Source: Streptomyces bambusae (GTDB lineage: Bacteria; Actinomycetota; Actinomycetes; Streptomycetales; Streptomycetaceae). Taken from it: 64,000 bases of DNA. This document shows positions 49,627-58,453 of this stretch, in pieces; the stretch's first letter is position 1, and the number at the start of each line of letters is the position of its first letter. Both the position numbers and the translations under genes were made by a program. The notes under the pieces are model-generated. The model was not told the origin of the DNA. It was given only the letters and a program-made list of their open reading frames with translations, and ran no database searches. The stretch is taken from positions 124,001 through 188,000 of the forward strand of contig NZ_JAJAUZ010000003.1 of NCBI RefSeq assembly GCF_020532645.1. Direction: 5' to 3'.

Positions 49627-49863
49627 TCAGCGGGAGTGGTCGATGACGTTGCCGTTGCTGCAGTTGTTGGCGTGGTCGGCGACGTAATCGCCCAGGACCG
49701 GGACGAGAGCGACCTCCTGCAGGCAGACGGCGGCGGCCGTGAAGTTCCAGTTGTTCGCGGCGTTGACGCCCCCACCGAAGTTGCTGTCGTTGTCGGCATG
49801 CGCCGGCCCGGCCAGGGCGGCAACGGTCAGGGCGAGGACGGCAGTCGTGATGATCTTTCGCAT
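49627..49863 (-). CDS. Small secreted protein with two cysteines
   Basis: The 78-residue protein has a signal peptide (MRKIITTAVLALTVAALAGPAHA) and a mature part of about 55 residues rich in Asn, with NNWNFTAAAVCLQE and NNCSNGNVIDHSR. The two cysteines may form one disulfide. Its size and Asn/Gly content recall small surface proteins of Streptomyces such as chaplins, but it lacks a clear chaplin motif. Confidence 0.72.
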   Translation of the reverse strand: MRKIITTAVLALTVAALAGPAHADNDSNFGGGVNAANNWNFTAAAVCLQEVALVPVLGDYVADHANNCSNGNVIDHSR

Positions 49864-49921
49864 GCCCGGCCCAACGACGGGCCCGACCACAGGTCACGTG
49901 GGCGGGTGGGAGAATCCGGCC

Positions 49922-50557
49922 ATGTCCGAAGAACTGTCGCGCTGGTACCGGGGACGTCTGGTCATCGGCCCGTTCATGCCGTTCGACGGCGGCGAGGTCG
50001 ACCGGCTCGAACGGGAGATCGGGCTGCCCCTGCCCACTTCCTACCGGGCCTTCCTCGAGGCCGCGGCCGGGGAGAGCCTGCCGTACGCCGTGCGGCTGCC
50101 GGCGTGCGAGCCCGAGCCGTGGCAGAGCTTCGACGCCCTCTACCAGCCGGGGCGCAACGCGGACGGTGAGTACGGCTGGGGCACGCTGCTCGGCGAGTAC
50201 CGTCGCAGCCGGACCTGGCAGCTCCCGGACGAGGTCCCGCTCGCGGGCCTGCTCCCGGTCGCCCGCAACGGGGGCGGCGACACCCTGTTCCTCGACCTGA
50301 ACCCCGCCACCCCCGGCCGGCTCCACGCCTTCGTGCACGGCATCCCGCACGCCGGATACCTCCCGACGGGCGTCTTCACCCACGTCGCCGACGACTTCGA
50401 CGCCTACCTCGACAGCCTCACCGTCGACCCGGACCTCGCGGAGGACACCTGGGTCGACGTCGCGGACAGCGCCCCCGACGACACATGGCGTCAGACCGTC
50501 GCGGCATGGCTCGACAAGGAACTACCGGGCTGGCGCACCGAGCCCTGGGCGGGTTGA
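49922..50557 (+). CDS. SMI1/KNR4 (SUKH) domain protein
   Basis: The 211-residue protein has the SUKH-1 pattern: VDRLEREIGLPLPTSYRAFLEAAAGE at about 25-50, NGGGDTLFLDLNP near 120 and FTHVADDFDAYLDSL near 155. SUKH proteins are frequently immunity proteins against contact-dependent toxins. No toxin gene is adjacent, so an orphan immunity gene or housekeeping role is possible. Confidence 0.8.
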   Translation: MSEELSRWYRGRLVIGPFMPFDGGEVDRLEREIGLPLPTSYRAFLEAAAGESLPYAVRLPACEPEPWQSFDALYQPGRNADGEYGWGTLLGEYRRSRTWQLPDEVPLAGLLPVARNGGGDTLFLDLNPATPGRLHAFVHGIPHAGYLPTGVFTHVADDFDAYLDSLTVDPDLAEDTWVDVADSAPDDTWRQTVAAWLDKELPGWRTEPWAG

Positions 50558-50576
50558 GAACTGGCGGCCGGGCTCG

Positions 50577-51221
50577 TCAACGGCGCAGGTAGGCCAGGAC
50601 GGCCAGTACGCGGCGGTTGGCGTCGGGGGACGGGTCGATGCGGAGCTTCGCGAAGATGCTCGCCGTGTGCTTCGCGACCGCGCTTTCGCTGATGTGCAGG
50701 GCCTGGGTGATCGCCGCGTTCGAGCGGCCCTCCGCCATCAGCTTCAGCACGTCATGTTCGCGCGGAGTCAGCGCGGACGTGGTCCCCCGGGCGTCGCTAC
50801 GGGCCAGCAGACGGGCCACGACCTGGGGATCGAGCACCGTGCCGCCCCCGGCGACCGTCCGGACCGCATCCACGAATTGGGCCGTGTGCGTCACCCGGTC
50901 CTTCAACAGATAGCCCACGGCACCCTCCCCGCCGGCCAGCAACTCCTGCGCGTACAACTGCTCCACGTACTGGGACAGGATCAGCACCGGCAGGCCCGGT
51001 TGCTCCCGCCGCGCCTGGAGCGCGGCCCGCAGGCCCTCGTCGGTGAAGTCCGGCGGGAGCCGGATGTCGACGACGGCGACGTCCGGCCGCTCTTCGTGCA
51101 GGGCCCGCAGCAGCTCCGGGGCGTTGTCGACGGCCGCGACGACGTCGAATCCGTGCTCCTCCAGAGTCCGGGTCAGACCGTCCCGGAGGAGGAAGAGGTC
51201 TTCGGCGAGGACGACGCGCAC
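50577..51221 (-). CDS. NarL-family response regulator
   Basis: The 214-residue protein has a receiver domain (phospho-acceptor Asp52 in VAVVDIRLPP) and a LuxR/NarL helix-turn-helix (about 148-210, LTPREHDVLKLMAEGRSNAAITQALHISESAVAKH). Its gene overlaps the 3' end of the histidine kinase by 49 bp, which marks them as partners. Confidence 0.93.
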   Translation of the reverse strand: MRVVLAEDLFLLRDGLTRTLEEHGFDVVAAVDNAPELLRALHEERPDVAVVDIRLPPDFTDEGLRAALQARREQPGLPVLILSQYVEQLYAQELLAGGEGAVGYLLKDRVTHTAQFVDAVRTVAGGGTVLDPQVVARLLARSDARGTTSALTPREHDVLKLMAEGRSNAAITQALHISESAVAKHTASIFAKLRIDPSPDANRRVLAVLAYLRR

Positions 51222-52423
51222 GGTATCTCCAAGGTCGCGAGGGTGGGTCCGCCCGGCGGGCTGTCCAGGGCGAGGGTTCCGTCGAAGGTGCCGAGCCTGC
51301 GCCGCACGCCGAGCAGCCCGCCGCCGCCCCGGGAGGGGTCCGCCCCGCCGCGGCCGTCGTCGGCGACGCGCACCCGGAGCACAGCACCGTCGTGGTCCAG
51401 CGCGATGCGCACCTCGCCGGCCCCGGAGTGCTTGGCAGCGTTGGCCAGCAGCTCCGCCACCGCGAAGTAGGCAGCCGACTCCACCCCGGCCGGAAACCGC
51501 CCGGCCGGCAACCGCACCTCCACCTCGACGTCGAGAAAGCTGTCGAGCGCCAGCGACCGTACGGCGTCACCGAGCCCCCGGTCCGCGAGGACCGGCGGCA
51601 GCACCCCGTGCACCAGCTCCCGCAGGTCCTGGAGCGCCCGCTCCGAGACGGCCCGCACCTCGGAGAGCAGCGCCCGGGCCGCCTCCGGATCACTGTCCAG
51701 GAGCAGGGTGGCCTTCTCCAGCGTCATCCCGAGCGCGACCAGGCGGGCCTGCGCCCCATCGTGCAGGTCACGCTCGATCCGCCGCAGTTCGGCCGCCTGT
51801 ATGTCGTGCGCATCGGCCCGGGTCCCAGTCAGCCGCTCGATCCTGAGATTGAGCTCCTGCTCGTACGGAACCGACAGCGCCCGCCGACTCCACCGCGCGT
51901 GCCCGGCCAGCACCCGCGGCGCCAGCGCCAGCCCGCCGGCCATGAACCCCAGCCCGAGCAGAGCCGCGTCCAGAGCGCTCCCGATGGACTCGACGAGCAC
52001 GAAGCCGTACCAGTTGCCGTCCCCCAACTCCCGCCAGACGAAGGGCTGCACCAGCGCGCCGAACACCCCGTACCAGAACAGGCACAGCGGCACCCCTACG
52101 AGCAGCCCGCCCGTCAGCGGCTCCAGCCACGCCCAGCGCAGGTCGCGCCAGAACCCCTCGTCGCCGAGGACCTCACGGGCCCGCCGCGGGAGCGGCCCGG
52201 GCGGGCTGACGGTGCCCCCGGACCAGCCGACCGCCCGTGTCCGCCCGCGGTCCGAGCGTCGGCGCAGCGCCGCTGCTGCGCGCGGCAGGAGCAGGGAACC
52301 GAGCCCTACCGGCAGCAGGAGCAGCGCACCCACCACCAGCGCACCCGTCAGCGGCAGTACCAGTGCGGCCAGCGAGAGCAGCTGGCACCGCCACAGTGCC
52401 TTGACCAACCGCCGTTCCCCCAT
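51173..52423 (-). CDS. NarL-type sensor histidine kinase
   Basis: The 416-residue kinase has an N-terminal membrane part of four hydrophobic helices (DUF-type sensor, about 10-170). The HisKA_3 motif RRIERDLHDGAQARL follows with His221, then a compact ATPase domain with AVAELLANAAKHSGA, VADDGRG and GGLLGVRRRL. It phosphorylates the overlapping response regulator. The ATG at 52423 is 1 bp after the CPBP protease stop, so all three form one operon. Confidence 0.92.
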   Translation of the reverse strand: MGERRLVKALWRCQLLSLAALVLPLTGALVVGALLLLPVGLGSLLLPRAAAALRRRSDRGRTRAVGWSGGTVSPPGPLPRRAREVLGDEGFWRDLRWAWLEPLTGGLLVGVPLCLFWYGVFGALVQPFVWRELGDGNWYGFVLVESIGSALDAALLGLGFMAGGLALAPRVLAGHARWSRRALSVPYEQELNLRIERLTGTRADAHDIQAAELRRIERDLHDGAQARLVALGMTLEKATLLLDSDPEAARALLSEVRAVSERALQDLRELVHGVLPPVLADRGLGDAVRSLALDSFLDVEVEVRLPAGRFPAGVESAAYFAVAELLANAAKHSGAGEVRIALDHDGAVLRVRVADDGRGGADPSRGGGGLLGVRRRLGTFDGTLALDSPPGGPTLATLEIPCASSSPKTSSSSGTV

Positions 52424-52424
52424 G

Positions 52425-53378
52425 TCAGCACGTACCTCGCCGTGTTGCCCCGATCGTAACGGCAGCCACGGGACGCACCGCCGACACCAGCCACGGCACC
52501 GCGGCGAGCACGCACGCGACCCCGAACAGGACCATCGGGGCCACCGCGCCGGACTCCTCGTCCATGCACAGGAGCATCCCGAGGTTGACCAGAGCGTGGA
52601 AACTACCCGTGAACAGCAGCTGGCTGGAGCGGATCCGCTCGACCCCCAGCCCGAGGACCACCGACATCGCGACCGTCGCCACCAGGAACCCCGCCGCGTA
52701 CGCCGGGTCCTGTGCGAACACCGACACGTGCCATACGCCCCACACCACGCCCACCAGGACGGACGCGGCGAGCGCACCGAACCGGTCCCGCAGCAGCGGC
52801 TGAAGCCAGCACCGCCACCCGACCTCCTCCGCACAGGCCCCCGCCAGCTGAGCCACCACGACCAGCACGAACGGATGGGCGAGCTCACGCGGATCGGTGA
52901 CGACGGGGTCCCCGTGCAGGGCCGCATACCCACCGACCGAGATCAGCATGATCAACGGTGCGGTGAGCAGCAGCCACATCCCCGGCAACCCACTGCCCGA
53001 CGCCCAAGCCCCCGCCCTCACGAGGCCAGACATCCCGGGACCCCGCCCCGCGAGGCCCGACATCCCCGCGCTCATGCCCGAGCCCGTGCTCGTTCCTGTA
53101 CCCGCTCCCGCGCCCCAGCCAGTCCCCGTCCCCGTCGTCCCCGCGCCCCTCGACCTCCCGACCCCAACACCCCACCCCGGCAGAGCCCCCGCCAGCCGCG
53201 CCCGTATCCGTGTCGGCCACAGCAGCGCCACTGTCAGCACGCCCGCCGCCGGCCCGAGCTGGGTCAGCTGCACGACCTCGGTGGGTATGCCCGTCCTGGG
53301 TTGTGCAGCTCCCAACATCCCTGCCGCCACGAACGCGACGCACAGGAACACTCCCGTCTCTGCCTTCCACCCGCTCAT
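52425..53378 (-). CDS. CPBP-family intramembrane glutamic protease
   Basis: The 317-residue membrane protein has the CPBP (CAAX protease/bacteriocin-processing) motifs EEVGWR at 184-189, WHVSVF and the final SFHALVN. These place Glu and His residues within the membrane. A Gly/Thr/Ser-rich insertion of about 60 residues (72-135) separates the second and third helices. GGGAGG precedes the ATG. Coupled with the kinase, it may process the kinase or a signal peptide. Confidence 0.85.
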   Translation of the reverse strand: MSGWKAETGVFLCVAFVAAGMLGAAQPRTGIPTEVVQLTQLGPAAGVLTVALLWPTRIRARLAGALPGWGVGVGRSRGAGTTGTGTGWGAGAGTGTSTGSGMSAGMSGLAGRGPGMSGLVRAGAWASGSGLPGMWLLLTAPLIMLISVGGYAALHGDPVVTDPRELAHPFVLVVVAQLAGACAEEVGWRCWLQPLLRDRFGALAASVLVGVVWGVWHVSVFAQDPAYAAGFLVATVAMSVVLGLGVERIRSSQLLFTGSFHALVNLGMLLCMDEESGAVAPMVLFGVACVLAAVPWLVSAVRPVAAVTIGATRRGTC

Positions 53379-53539
53379 GCCGCCCGCCTCCCAGTCGTAG
53401 GTTCCGGTGCCGATCACCGTTTCCCTCGACTGTGCCGTGCGGCGACGAGCGAGCCATTGAGCCCAGCTGCCCGATCAAGGTGTACCCAGGTGCACCTTGA
53501 CGCGGCGACGGGATCTGCCTCACGCTCGGACGTGCCGGG

Positions 53540-54808
53540 TCAGGCCCGCCCAGCCGGATCCTGCGCCTGTTCCTTCACGTCCTCCGGCAGTTCCTCCGTA
53601 ACATCCCCCGCCGCGGAGGAAACACCGTCGTCCCCGACCCGACGCGTCTTACTGAGGCGCCCCGTGGCCCACCCGGCCAGCGGCTCGGTGTAACGCGCCG
53701 TCAGCGGTCCGATCACCACCAGGATCAGCACGTACGCAGTCGCCAGCGGACCCATCGCCGGCTCGATCCCGGCCGTGACGGCGAGGCCGGCGATGACGAT
53801 GGAGAACTCGCCGCGCGCCACGAGCGTGCCGCCGGCCCGCCAGCGGCCCTTGACCCCGACACCGGCGCGCTTCGCCGCCCAGTACCCGGTCGCGATCTTC
53901 GTGCCGGCCGTGACCAGGGCGAGGGCGAGTGCGGGCAGCAGCACCGGCGGAATGCTCGCCGGATCCGTGTGCAGACCGAAGAACACGAAGAACACGGCGG
54001 CGAAAAGGTCCCGCAGAGGACTCAGCAGGCTGTGCGTTCCCTCGGCGACTTCGCCGGAGAGCGCAATGCCGACGAGGAAAGCGCCGACGGCAGCGGACAC
54101 CTGGAGCTGCTGGGCGATACCCGCCACCAACAGCGTCAGACCGAGCACCACGAGGAGGAGCTTCTCCGGATCGTCGCTGGAGACGAACCGGGATATGTGA
54201 CGACCGAACCGGACCGCGACGAACAGCACCGCCCCCGCCACACCCAGGGCGATGGCCAGCGTCGCGCTCCCCGCGGCCAGGCTCACGCCGGCCAGCAGGG
54301 CGGTGATGATCGGCAGGTAGACCGCCATCGCCAGGTCTTCGAGCACCAGGATGCTGAGGATCACCGGGGTCTCGCGGTTGCCGACCCGGCCCAGGTCACC
54401 CATCACCTTGGCAATCACACCAGAGGAGGAAATCCATGTCACTCCGGCCAGCACGACCGCAGCCACCGGGCTCCAGCCCATCAGCAGGGCGGCGGCCGCC
54501 CCCGGCACTGCGTTCAGGGCGAAGTCGACGATCCCGGCCGGGTACTGCGTCTTCAGGTTGGAGACGAGATCCGAGGCCGTGTACTCCAGCCCCAGCATCA
54601 GCAGCAGCAGGATCACGCCGATCTCGGCACCGATCGCCACGAACTCCTCGCTCGCCCCCATGGGCAGTAGCCCGCCCGTGCCGAACGCGAGCCCGGCCAG
54701 GAGATACAGCGGAATGGGGGAGAACTTCAGGCGGCCGGCGACCCGGCCGAGCAGACCCAGGCCGAGCAGGATCGCACCGAACTCGATGAGGAAGAGAGCG
54801 GAGTGCAC
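53540..54808 (-). CDS. Kef-type (CPA2) cation:proton antiporter
   Basis: The protein of about 422 residues has about 12 membrane helices typical of CPA2 exchangers. It contains IEFGAILLGLGLLGRVAGRL at the start, LLLLMLGLEYTASDL near 75 and SSSGVIAKVMGDLGR near 130. It ends in an acidic cytosolic tail. It should export K+ or Na+ in exchange for protons together with the TrkA_C protein encoded upstream. GTG 54808 is preferred (GGGAG eight bases before it); GTG 54817, which overlaps the preceding stop, is possible. Confidence 0.9.
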   Translation of the reverse strand: MHSALFLIEFGAILLGLGLLGRVAGRLKFSPIPLYLLAGLAFGTGGLLPMGASEEFVAIGAEIGVILLLLMLGLEYTASDLVSNLKTQYPAGIVDFALNAVPGAAAALLMGWSPVAAVVLAGVTWISSSGVIAKVMGDLGRVGNRETPVILSILVLEDLAMAVYLPIITALLAGVSLAAGSATLAIALGVAGAVLFVAVRFGRHISRFVSSDDPEKLLLVVLGLTLLVAGIAQQLQVSAAVGAFLVGIALSGEVAEGTHSLLSPLRDLFAAVFFVFFGLHTDPASIPPVLLPALALALVTAGTKIATGYWAAKRAGVGVKGRWRAGGTLVARGEFSIVIAGLAVTAGIEPAMGPLATAYVLILVVIGPLTARYTEPLAGWATGRLSKTRRVGDDGVSSAAGDVTEELPEDVKEQAQDPAGRA

Positions 54809-54813
54809 AGGCG

Positions 54814-55284
54814 TCACTCCCGTCCGAGTATCGCCGCGGCGGCGTCGACGCCCTCGCGGGTGCCGATGACGATGAGTGTGTCCCCGCCGGCCAGCCGGAA
54901 GTCCGGCGCGGGAGACGGGCGGGCCTCGGCGCGGCGCAGGACGGCCACGATCGACACACCGGTGTCGGTCCGCATCCGGGTCTCGCCGAGCAACCGGCCG
55001 TTCCAGTGGGAGTGCGCGGACAGTTCGATGCGCTCGGCCACCAGGCCCAGATCGGTGGTGTGCAGCAGGTTCGGGCTGTGGTGCGCGGGCATCAGCGCGT
55101 CGATCAGGGAGGTGGTCTCCGAGCCCGTCAGGTGCAACGACTGGGCGCAGGCGTCGGGGTCGTCGGCTCGGTACACGTTTACGGTCCGCGTACCGTCGCG
55201 GTGCGCGATCACGGACAGATGCCGGCGTTCGCGGGTGGTGAGGTCGTACTGGACCCCGATTCCGGGCAGTGGTGTGGTGCTCAT
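54814..55284 (-). CDS. KhtT-like antiporter regulatory subunit (TrkA_C domain)
   Basis: The 156-residue protein has an N-terminal domain (about 5-65, LPGIGVQYDLTTRERRHLSVIAHRDG) and a C-terminal TrkA_C/RCK-C domain (about 80-155) with DTGVSIVAVLR and FRLAGGDTLIVIGT. It is the usual partner of CPA2 antiporters and senses c-di-AMP, pH or ions in related systems. The antiporter gene starts at or just after its stop. Confidence 0.9.
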   Translation of the reverse strand: MSTTPLPGIGVQYDLTTRERRHLSVIAHRDGTRTVNVYRADDPDACAQSLHLTGSETTSLIDALMPAHHSPNLLHTTDLGLVAERIELSAHSHWNGRLLGETRMRTDTGVSIVAVLRRAEARPSPAPDFRLAGGDTLIVIGTREGVDAAAAILGRE

Positions 55285-55619
55285 CCGTGGAGCAGGCACA
55301 GCTGTCCCCCCTCGTGTTCGTTCGTACGTGATGCCGTGGCAGCCGACGCGGCACCGCCGTGCGTGCCGCCTCGCGGTACGTGCTCGGTCTCGGGCAGGAG
55401 ACGGTCGCTCGGCGTGGCCATCGTGCCACTTTCCGCGTGACCGGAATATGGGTGTCGGCACGGATGGACAGAGCCTTCCGCGCCAACCAGGATGGGGGTG
55501 GGGAACTAGGCTTCACCGCAGGTCAGCACGGGTTGATGGACTGTCTTCCACTGCGGTCGCCGCGGTGGAAAACGGGCCCGGTAGGACGCCGGGGGACCGG
55601 CCGGAAAGGGTATGTGGGC
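55285..55619. other. Divergent intergenic region
   Basis: These 335 bases separate the antiporter operon from the histidine kinase operon. They hold no credible gene. An inverted repeat CCACTGCGG/CCGCGGTGG with one mismatch (55548-55568) lies 52 bp upstream of the kinase GTG and could be an operator or leader hairpin. A TAGGCT hexamer near 55507 is a possible -10 element, without a clear -35. Confidence 0.45.
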
Positions 55620-56708
55620 GTGTCGTTGTACTGGCGGATCTTCCTTCTCAACGCGGGAGTTCTGGCCGTTGCCACGGCCCTGCTGCTCGGTCCGGTCACC
55701 GTCTCCACGCCCGTCCGCTTCGGCGAGGCGGTCATCGTGCTCGGCGGGCTCGCCGCCATGCTCGTCATCAACGCCGTACTCCTCAAGGTCGGACTCGCGC
55801 CGCTCGCCCGGCTCAACCGGGCCATGGACGCCGCGGACCTGCTCAAGCCCGGAGCGCGCCCCGCCGCGGACGGAAACGGTGAGATCGCCGCTCTCACCCG
55901 GACCTTCAACGCGATGCTCGACCGCCTCGAAGCCGAACGGGCCACCAGCAGCGGCCGTGTCCTCACCGCGCTGGAAGCGGAACGCAAACGCATCGCCCAG
56001 GAACTCCACGACGAGATCGGCCAGACCCTCACCGCCGTCCTCCTCCAGCTCAAACACGTTGCCGACCACGCCCCCGAACCCGTCCGCACCGACCTCCACC
56101 AGGTGCAGGAGACCACCCGCGCCAGCCTGGACGAGATCCGCCGCATCGCCCGCCGGCTGCGCCCCGGCGTGCTGGAGGAACTCGGCCTGCACAGCGCACT
56201 GCGTTCCCTGGCCACCGAGTTCACCACCCGGCGCCTGGGTGTCACCGCGCACCTCACGTCCGGCCTGCCGCAGCTGGACCCGGCCACCGAACTCGTCCTC
56301 TACCGCGTCGCCCAGGAAGGCCTCACCAACGCCGCCCGCCACTCCGGCGCCACGCGCGTCGAAGTCCACCTCCGGCCCCGCCCCGGCCACGGCGTCGTCC
56401 TTTTGGTGACCGACAACGGCCGCGGCCCCGGCGACGCACCCGAGGGCGCCGGCATCCGCGGCATGCGCGAACGCGCCCTGCTGATCGGCGCGGAACTCGT
56501 CGTCGGCGCAGGCCGGCACGGCGGGACACAGGTCCGACTCACCGTTACCGACACCGCAGGCACCGCGGCCGCCAACATCACCGACACCATGGGCACATCC
56601 CTCACCGAGGCCAAGGGCAGTGTCAATGCCGAGGTCAGGGCCGACACCGGCAGTGGCACCGACACCAAAACCGAACCCGACACCGACCCCCCGGGACCCC
56701 CACGATGA
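55620..56708 (+). CDS. NarL-type sensor histidine kinase with HAMP-like linker
   Basis: The 362-residue kinase has two membrane helices (about 6-25 and 35-58) and a HAMP-like segment (LAPLARLNRAMDAADL to FNAMLDRLEAER). HisKA_3 has His130 in RIAQELHDEIGQTL, and the ATPase domain has YRVAQEGLTNAARHSGA and TDNGRG. About 55 residues of Thr/Asp/Ala-rich low-complexity sequence follow the ATPase fold. GTG 55620 is chosen (AAAGGG nine bases upstream). The stop overlaps the regulator's ATG. Confidence 0.92.
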   Translation: MSLYWRIFLLNAGVLAVATALLLGPVTVSTPVRFGEAVIVLGGLAAMLVINAVLLKVGLAPLARLNRAMDAADLLKPGARPAADGNGEIAALTRTFNAMLDRLEAERATSSGRVLTALEAERKRIAQELHDEIGQTLTAVLLQLKHVADHAPEPVRTDLHQVQETTRASLDEIRRIARRLRPGVLEELGLHSALRSLATEFTTRRLGVTAHLTSGLPQLDPATELVLYRVAQEGLTNAARHSGATRVEVHLRPRPGHGVVLLVTDNGRGPGDAPEGAGIRGMRERALLIGAELVVGAGRHGGTQVRLTVTDTAGTAAANITDTMGTSLTEAKGSVNAEVRADTGSGTDTKTEPDTDPPGPPR

Positions 56709-57373
56709 CCCAGTCGGCCCCCCGGCCGCCCGCCCGCATCCTGCTTGCCGACGACCACACCCTCGTGCGCCGCGGCGTACGCCTGATCCTCGACGCCGAG
56801 CCCGACCTCACCGTGGTCGCCGAGGCCGCCGACGGCGCCGAAGCCGTCGCACAGGCCCGCGCCACCGACATCGACCTCGCCGTCCTCGACATCGCCATGC
56901 CCCGCAGCACCGGCCTCCAGGCCGCCCGCGAACTCGCCCGCATCCGCCCCGGCCTGCCGATCCTCATGCTCACGATGTACGACAACGAGCAGTACTTCTT
57001 CGAAGCGCTGCGCGCCGGCGCCTCCGGATACGTCCTCAAGTCCGTCGCCGACCGCGACCTCGTCGAAGCCTGCCGGGCCGCGCTCCGCGACGAACCGTTC
57101 ATCTACCCCGGTGCCGAAACCACGCTCATCCGCACCTACCTCGACCACGCCCGCACCGGCGGCCCGCTCCCCGAGCGGCCCATCACCGAACGCGAGGAGG
57201 AAATCCTCAAACTCGTCGCCGAAGGCCACAGCTCCAGGGAGATCGGCGACCTCCTCGTCATCAGCCCGAAGACGGTGGAACGCCACCGCGCCAACCTGCT
57301 CCAGAAACTCGGCCTCCGCGACCGCCTCGAACTCACCCGCTACGCGATCCGCACCGGACTCATCGAACCCTGA
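56705..57373 (+). CDS. NarL-family response regulator
   Basis: The 222-residue protein has a receiver domain with phospho-acceptor Asp62 (DLAVLDIAMPRSTG) and a LuxR-type helix-turn-helix near 160-215 (ITEREEEILKLVAEGHSSREIGDLLVISPKTVERH). It is coupled to the kinase by an ATGA overlap. Its class is compatible with the palindromic boxes seen in the stress island, but nothing links it to them directly. Confidence 0.93.
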   Translation: MTQSAPRPPARILLADDHTLVRRGVRLILDAEPDLTVVAEAADGAEAVAQARATDIDLAVLDIAMPRSTGLQAARELARIRPGLPILMLTMYDNEQYFFEALRAGASGYVLKSVADRDLVEACRAALRDEPFIYPGAETTLIRTYLDHARTGGPLPERPITEREEEILKLVAEGHSSREIGDLLVISPKTVERHRANLLQKLGLRDRLELTRYAIRTGLIEP

Positions 57374-57398
57374 TCCGCCCACCCGGCGTTCCCTGCGG

Positions 57399-58317
57399 GT
57401 GTCCGGGACCGCGTTCGGCGTGGTCCTCGCCCGCGTCCTGCAGACCGGCGACCCCGGCGGTCACGCCCGGCGCGCCCTGGCAGCCTTCCCACAGCCCGAA
57501 GTCGTGCAGGCCGCACTGGACCGCTGATACGTCCCCGGTGGCGTCGGCGACGACACGCCGATGCGCACCACGCCGAGGCTGCGCGTCACCGAGGGCCCCG
57601 CGGCCGGGACACTCACCGTGCTCGGCAACTTCGTCGAGGTCTGGATCGCCAAGGAGGGACACGATGGTCTCGTCGGCATCAACCACCTGGAGAAAGTCCG
57701 ACTGGCCACCGCACCCGCGATGTTCGGCGCGGTCCTGGCAGGTGTCGACCACGTCCTGGTCCGCGCCGGCTTACCCGGCCGGATCCCTGCCCTCGCCGAC
57801 CGGCTGGCGTGCTGCGAACCCGTCGTCACGCAGATCGACGTAGCCTGCGGCGGCGGGGAACCCCTCGCCCACCGCTTCGATCCCGCGGCGCTGCCGACCG
57901 GGCACCGGCCCGGCCCGCTGCGCCGCCCGGACGTCCTCGCCATCGTCTCGCTCCCGGTCCTCGCCGCGTGCCTGGCACGGGACGGGGCCAACCGCCCCGA
58001 CGGGTTCGTCGTCGAGACCAGCGCGGCGGGCGGCCACAGCGCGCCGCCGCGCGGGCGGCTGACCCTCGAAGAGCGGCGAGCCGGTCGCGGCGTACGTGCG
58101 CGAGGGCGGAGCGGTGGCCGACACCGAGGGCAAGCGCTGCCTGTGCAACGGTCTGCCGGCCACGATCGGCCTGGCCCGGCGCCGCCCGGACGGCCGCGTA
58201 GAACCGCCGCCGGCCACGATCGGCAAGGACCTCTCCTTCCTGCCCCGGCTGTCCCCGGACGCCGGCCCGTACACGGCGGCGGACGTGGGGGCATGGCCGG
58301 CGAGGGGCGTGGCGTGA
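57399..58317 (+). pseudogene. Nitronate monooxygenase (2-nitropropane dioxygenase-like), degraded
   Basis: Fragments of one family appear in order: VSGTAFGVVLARVLQTGDPGGHARRAL; an in-frame TGA at 57525-57527; GLVGINHLEKVRLATAPAMFGAVLAGVDHVLV; SAAGGHSAPPRGRLTLEE; and, in another frame, CLCNGLPATIGL with PYTAADVGAW at the end. The first 20-30 residues of the fold are missing. About 100 residues, including the region before the CLCNGL motif, are deleted near 58075. It is clearly inactive. The intact enzyme would oxidise alkyl nitronates with FMN. Confidence 0.82.
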
Positions 58318-58453
58318 CCCCGGTACGTCGGGAGCGGCTGTACGCGGCGTCGCATGCCGCGGCGCGGCGCGGCGGGGGTCCTGGGAGGCGGCTGCCGGTC
58401 TATCTCTTGACGGAGAGCACGAGAGCTGAGCCGGCCGACGTTACGGAGCACCC

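Noticed and set aside
49922..50557. SUKH protein as part of a toxin-immunity system
   Set aside because: No polymorphic toxin, WXG100 or secretion gene is nearby, so the claim would rest on the family alone.
50577..57373. Assigning one of the two NarL-type regulators here to the stress boxes
   Set aside because: Family is compatible but no site was seen before their own operons and nothing ties them to the island; the true regulator may be outside the window.
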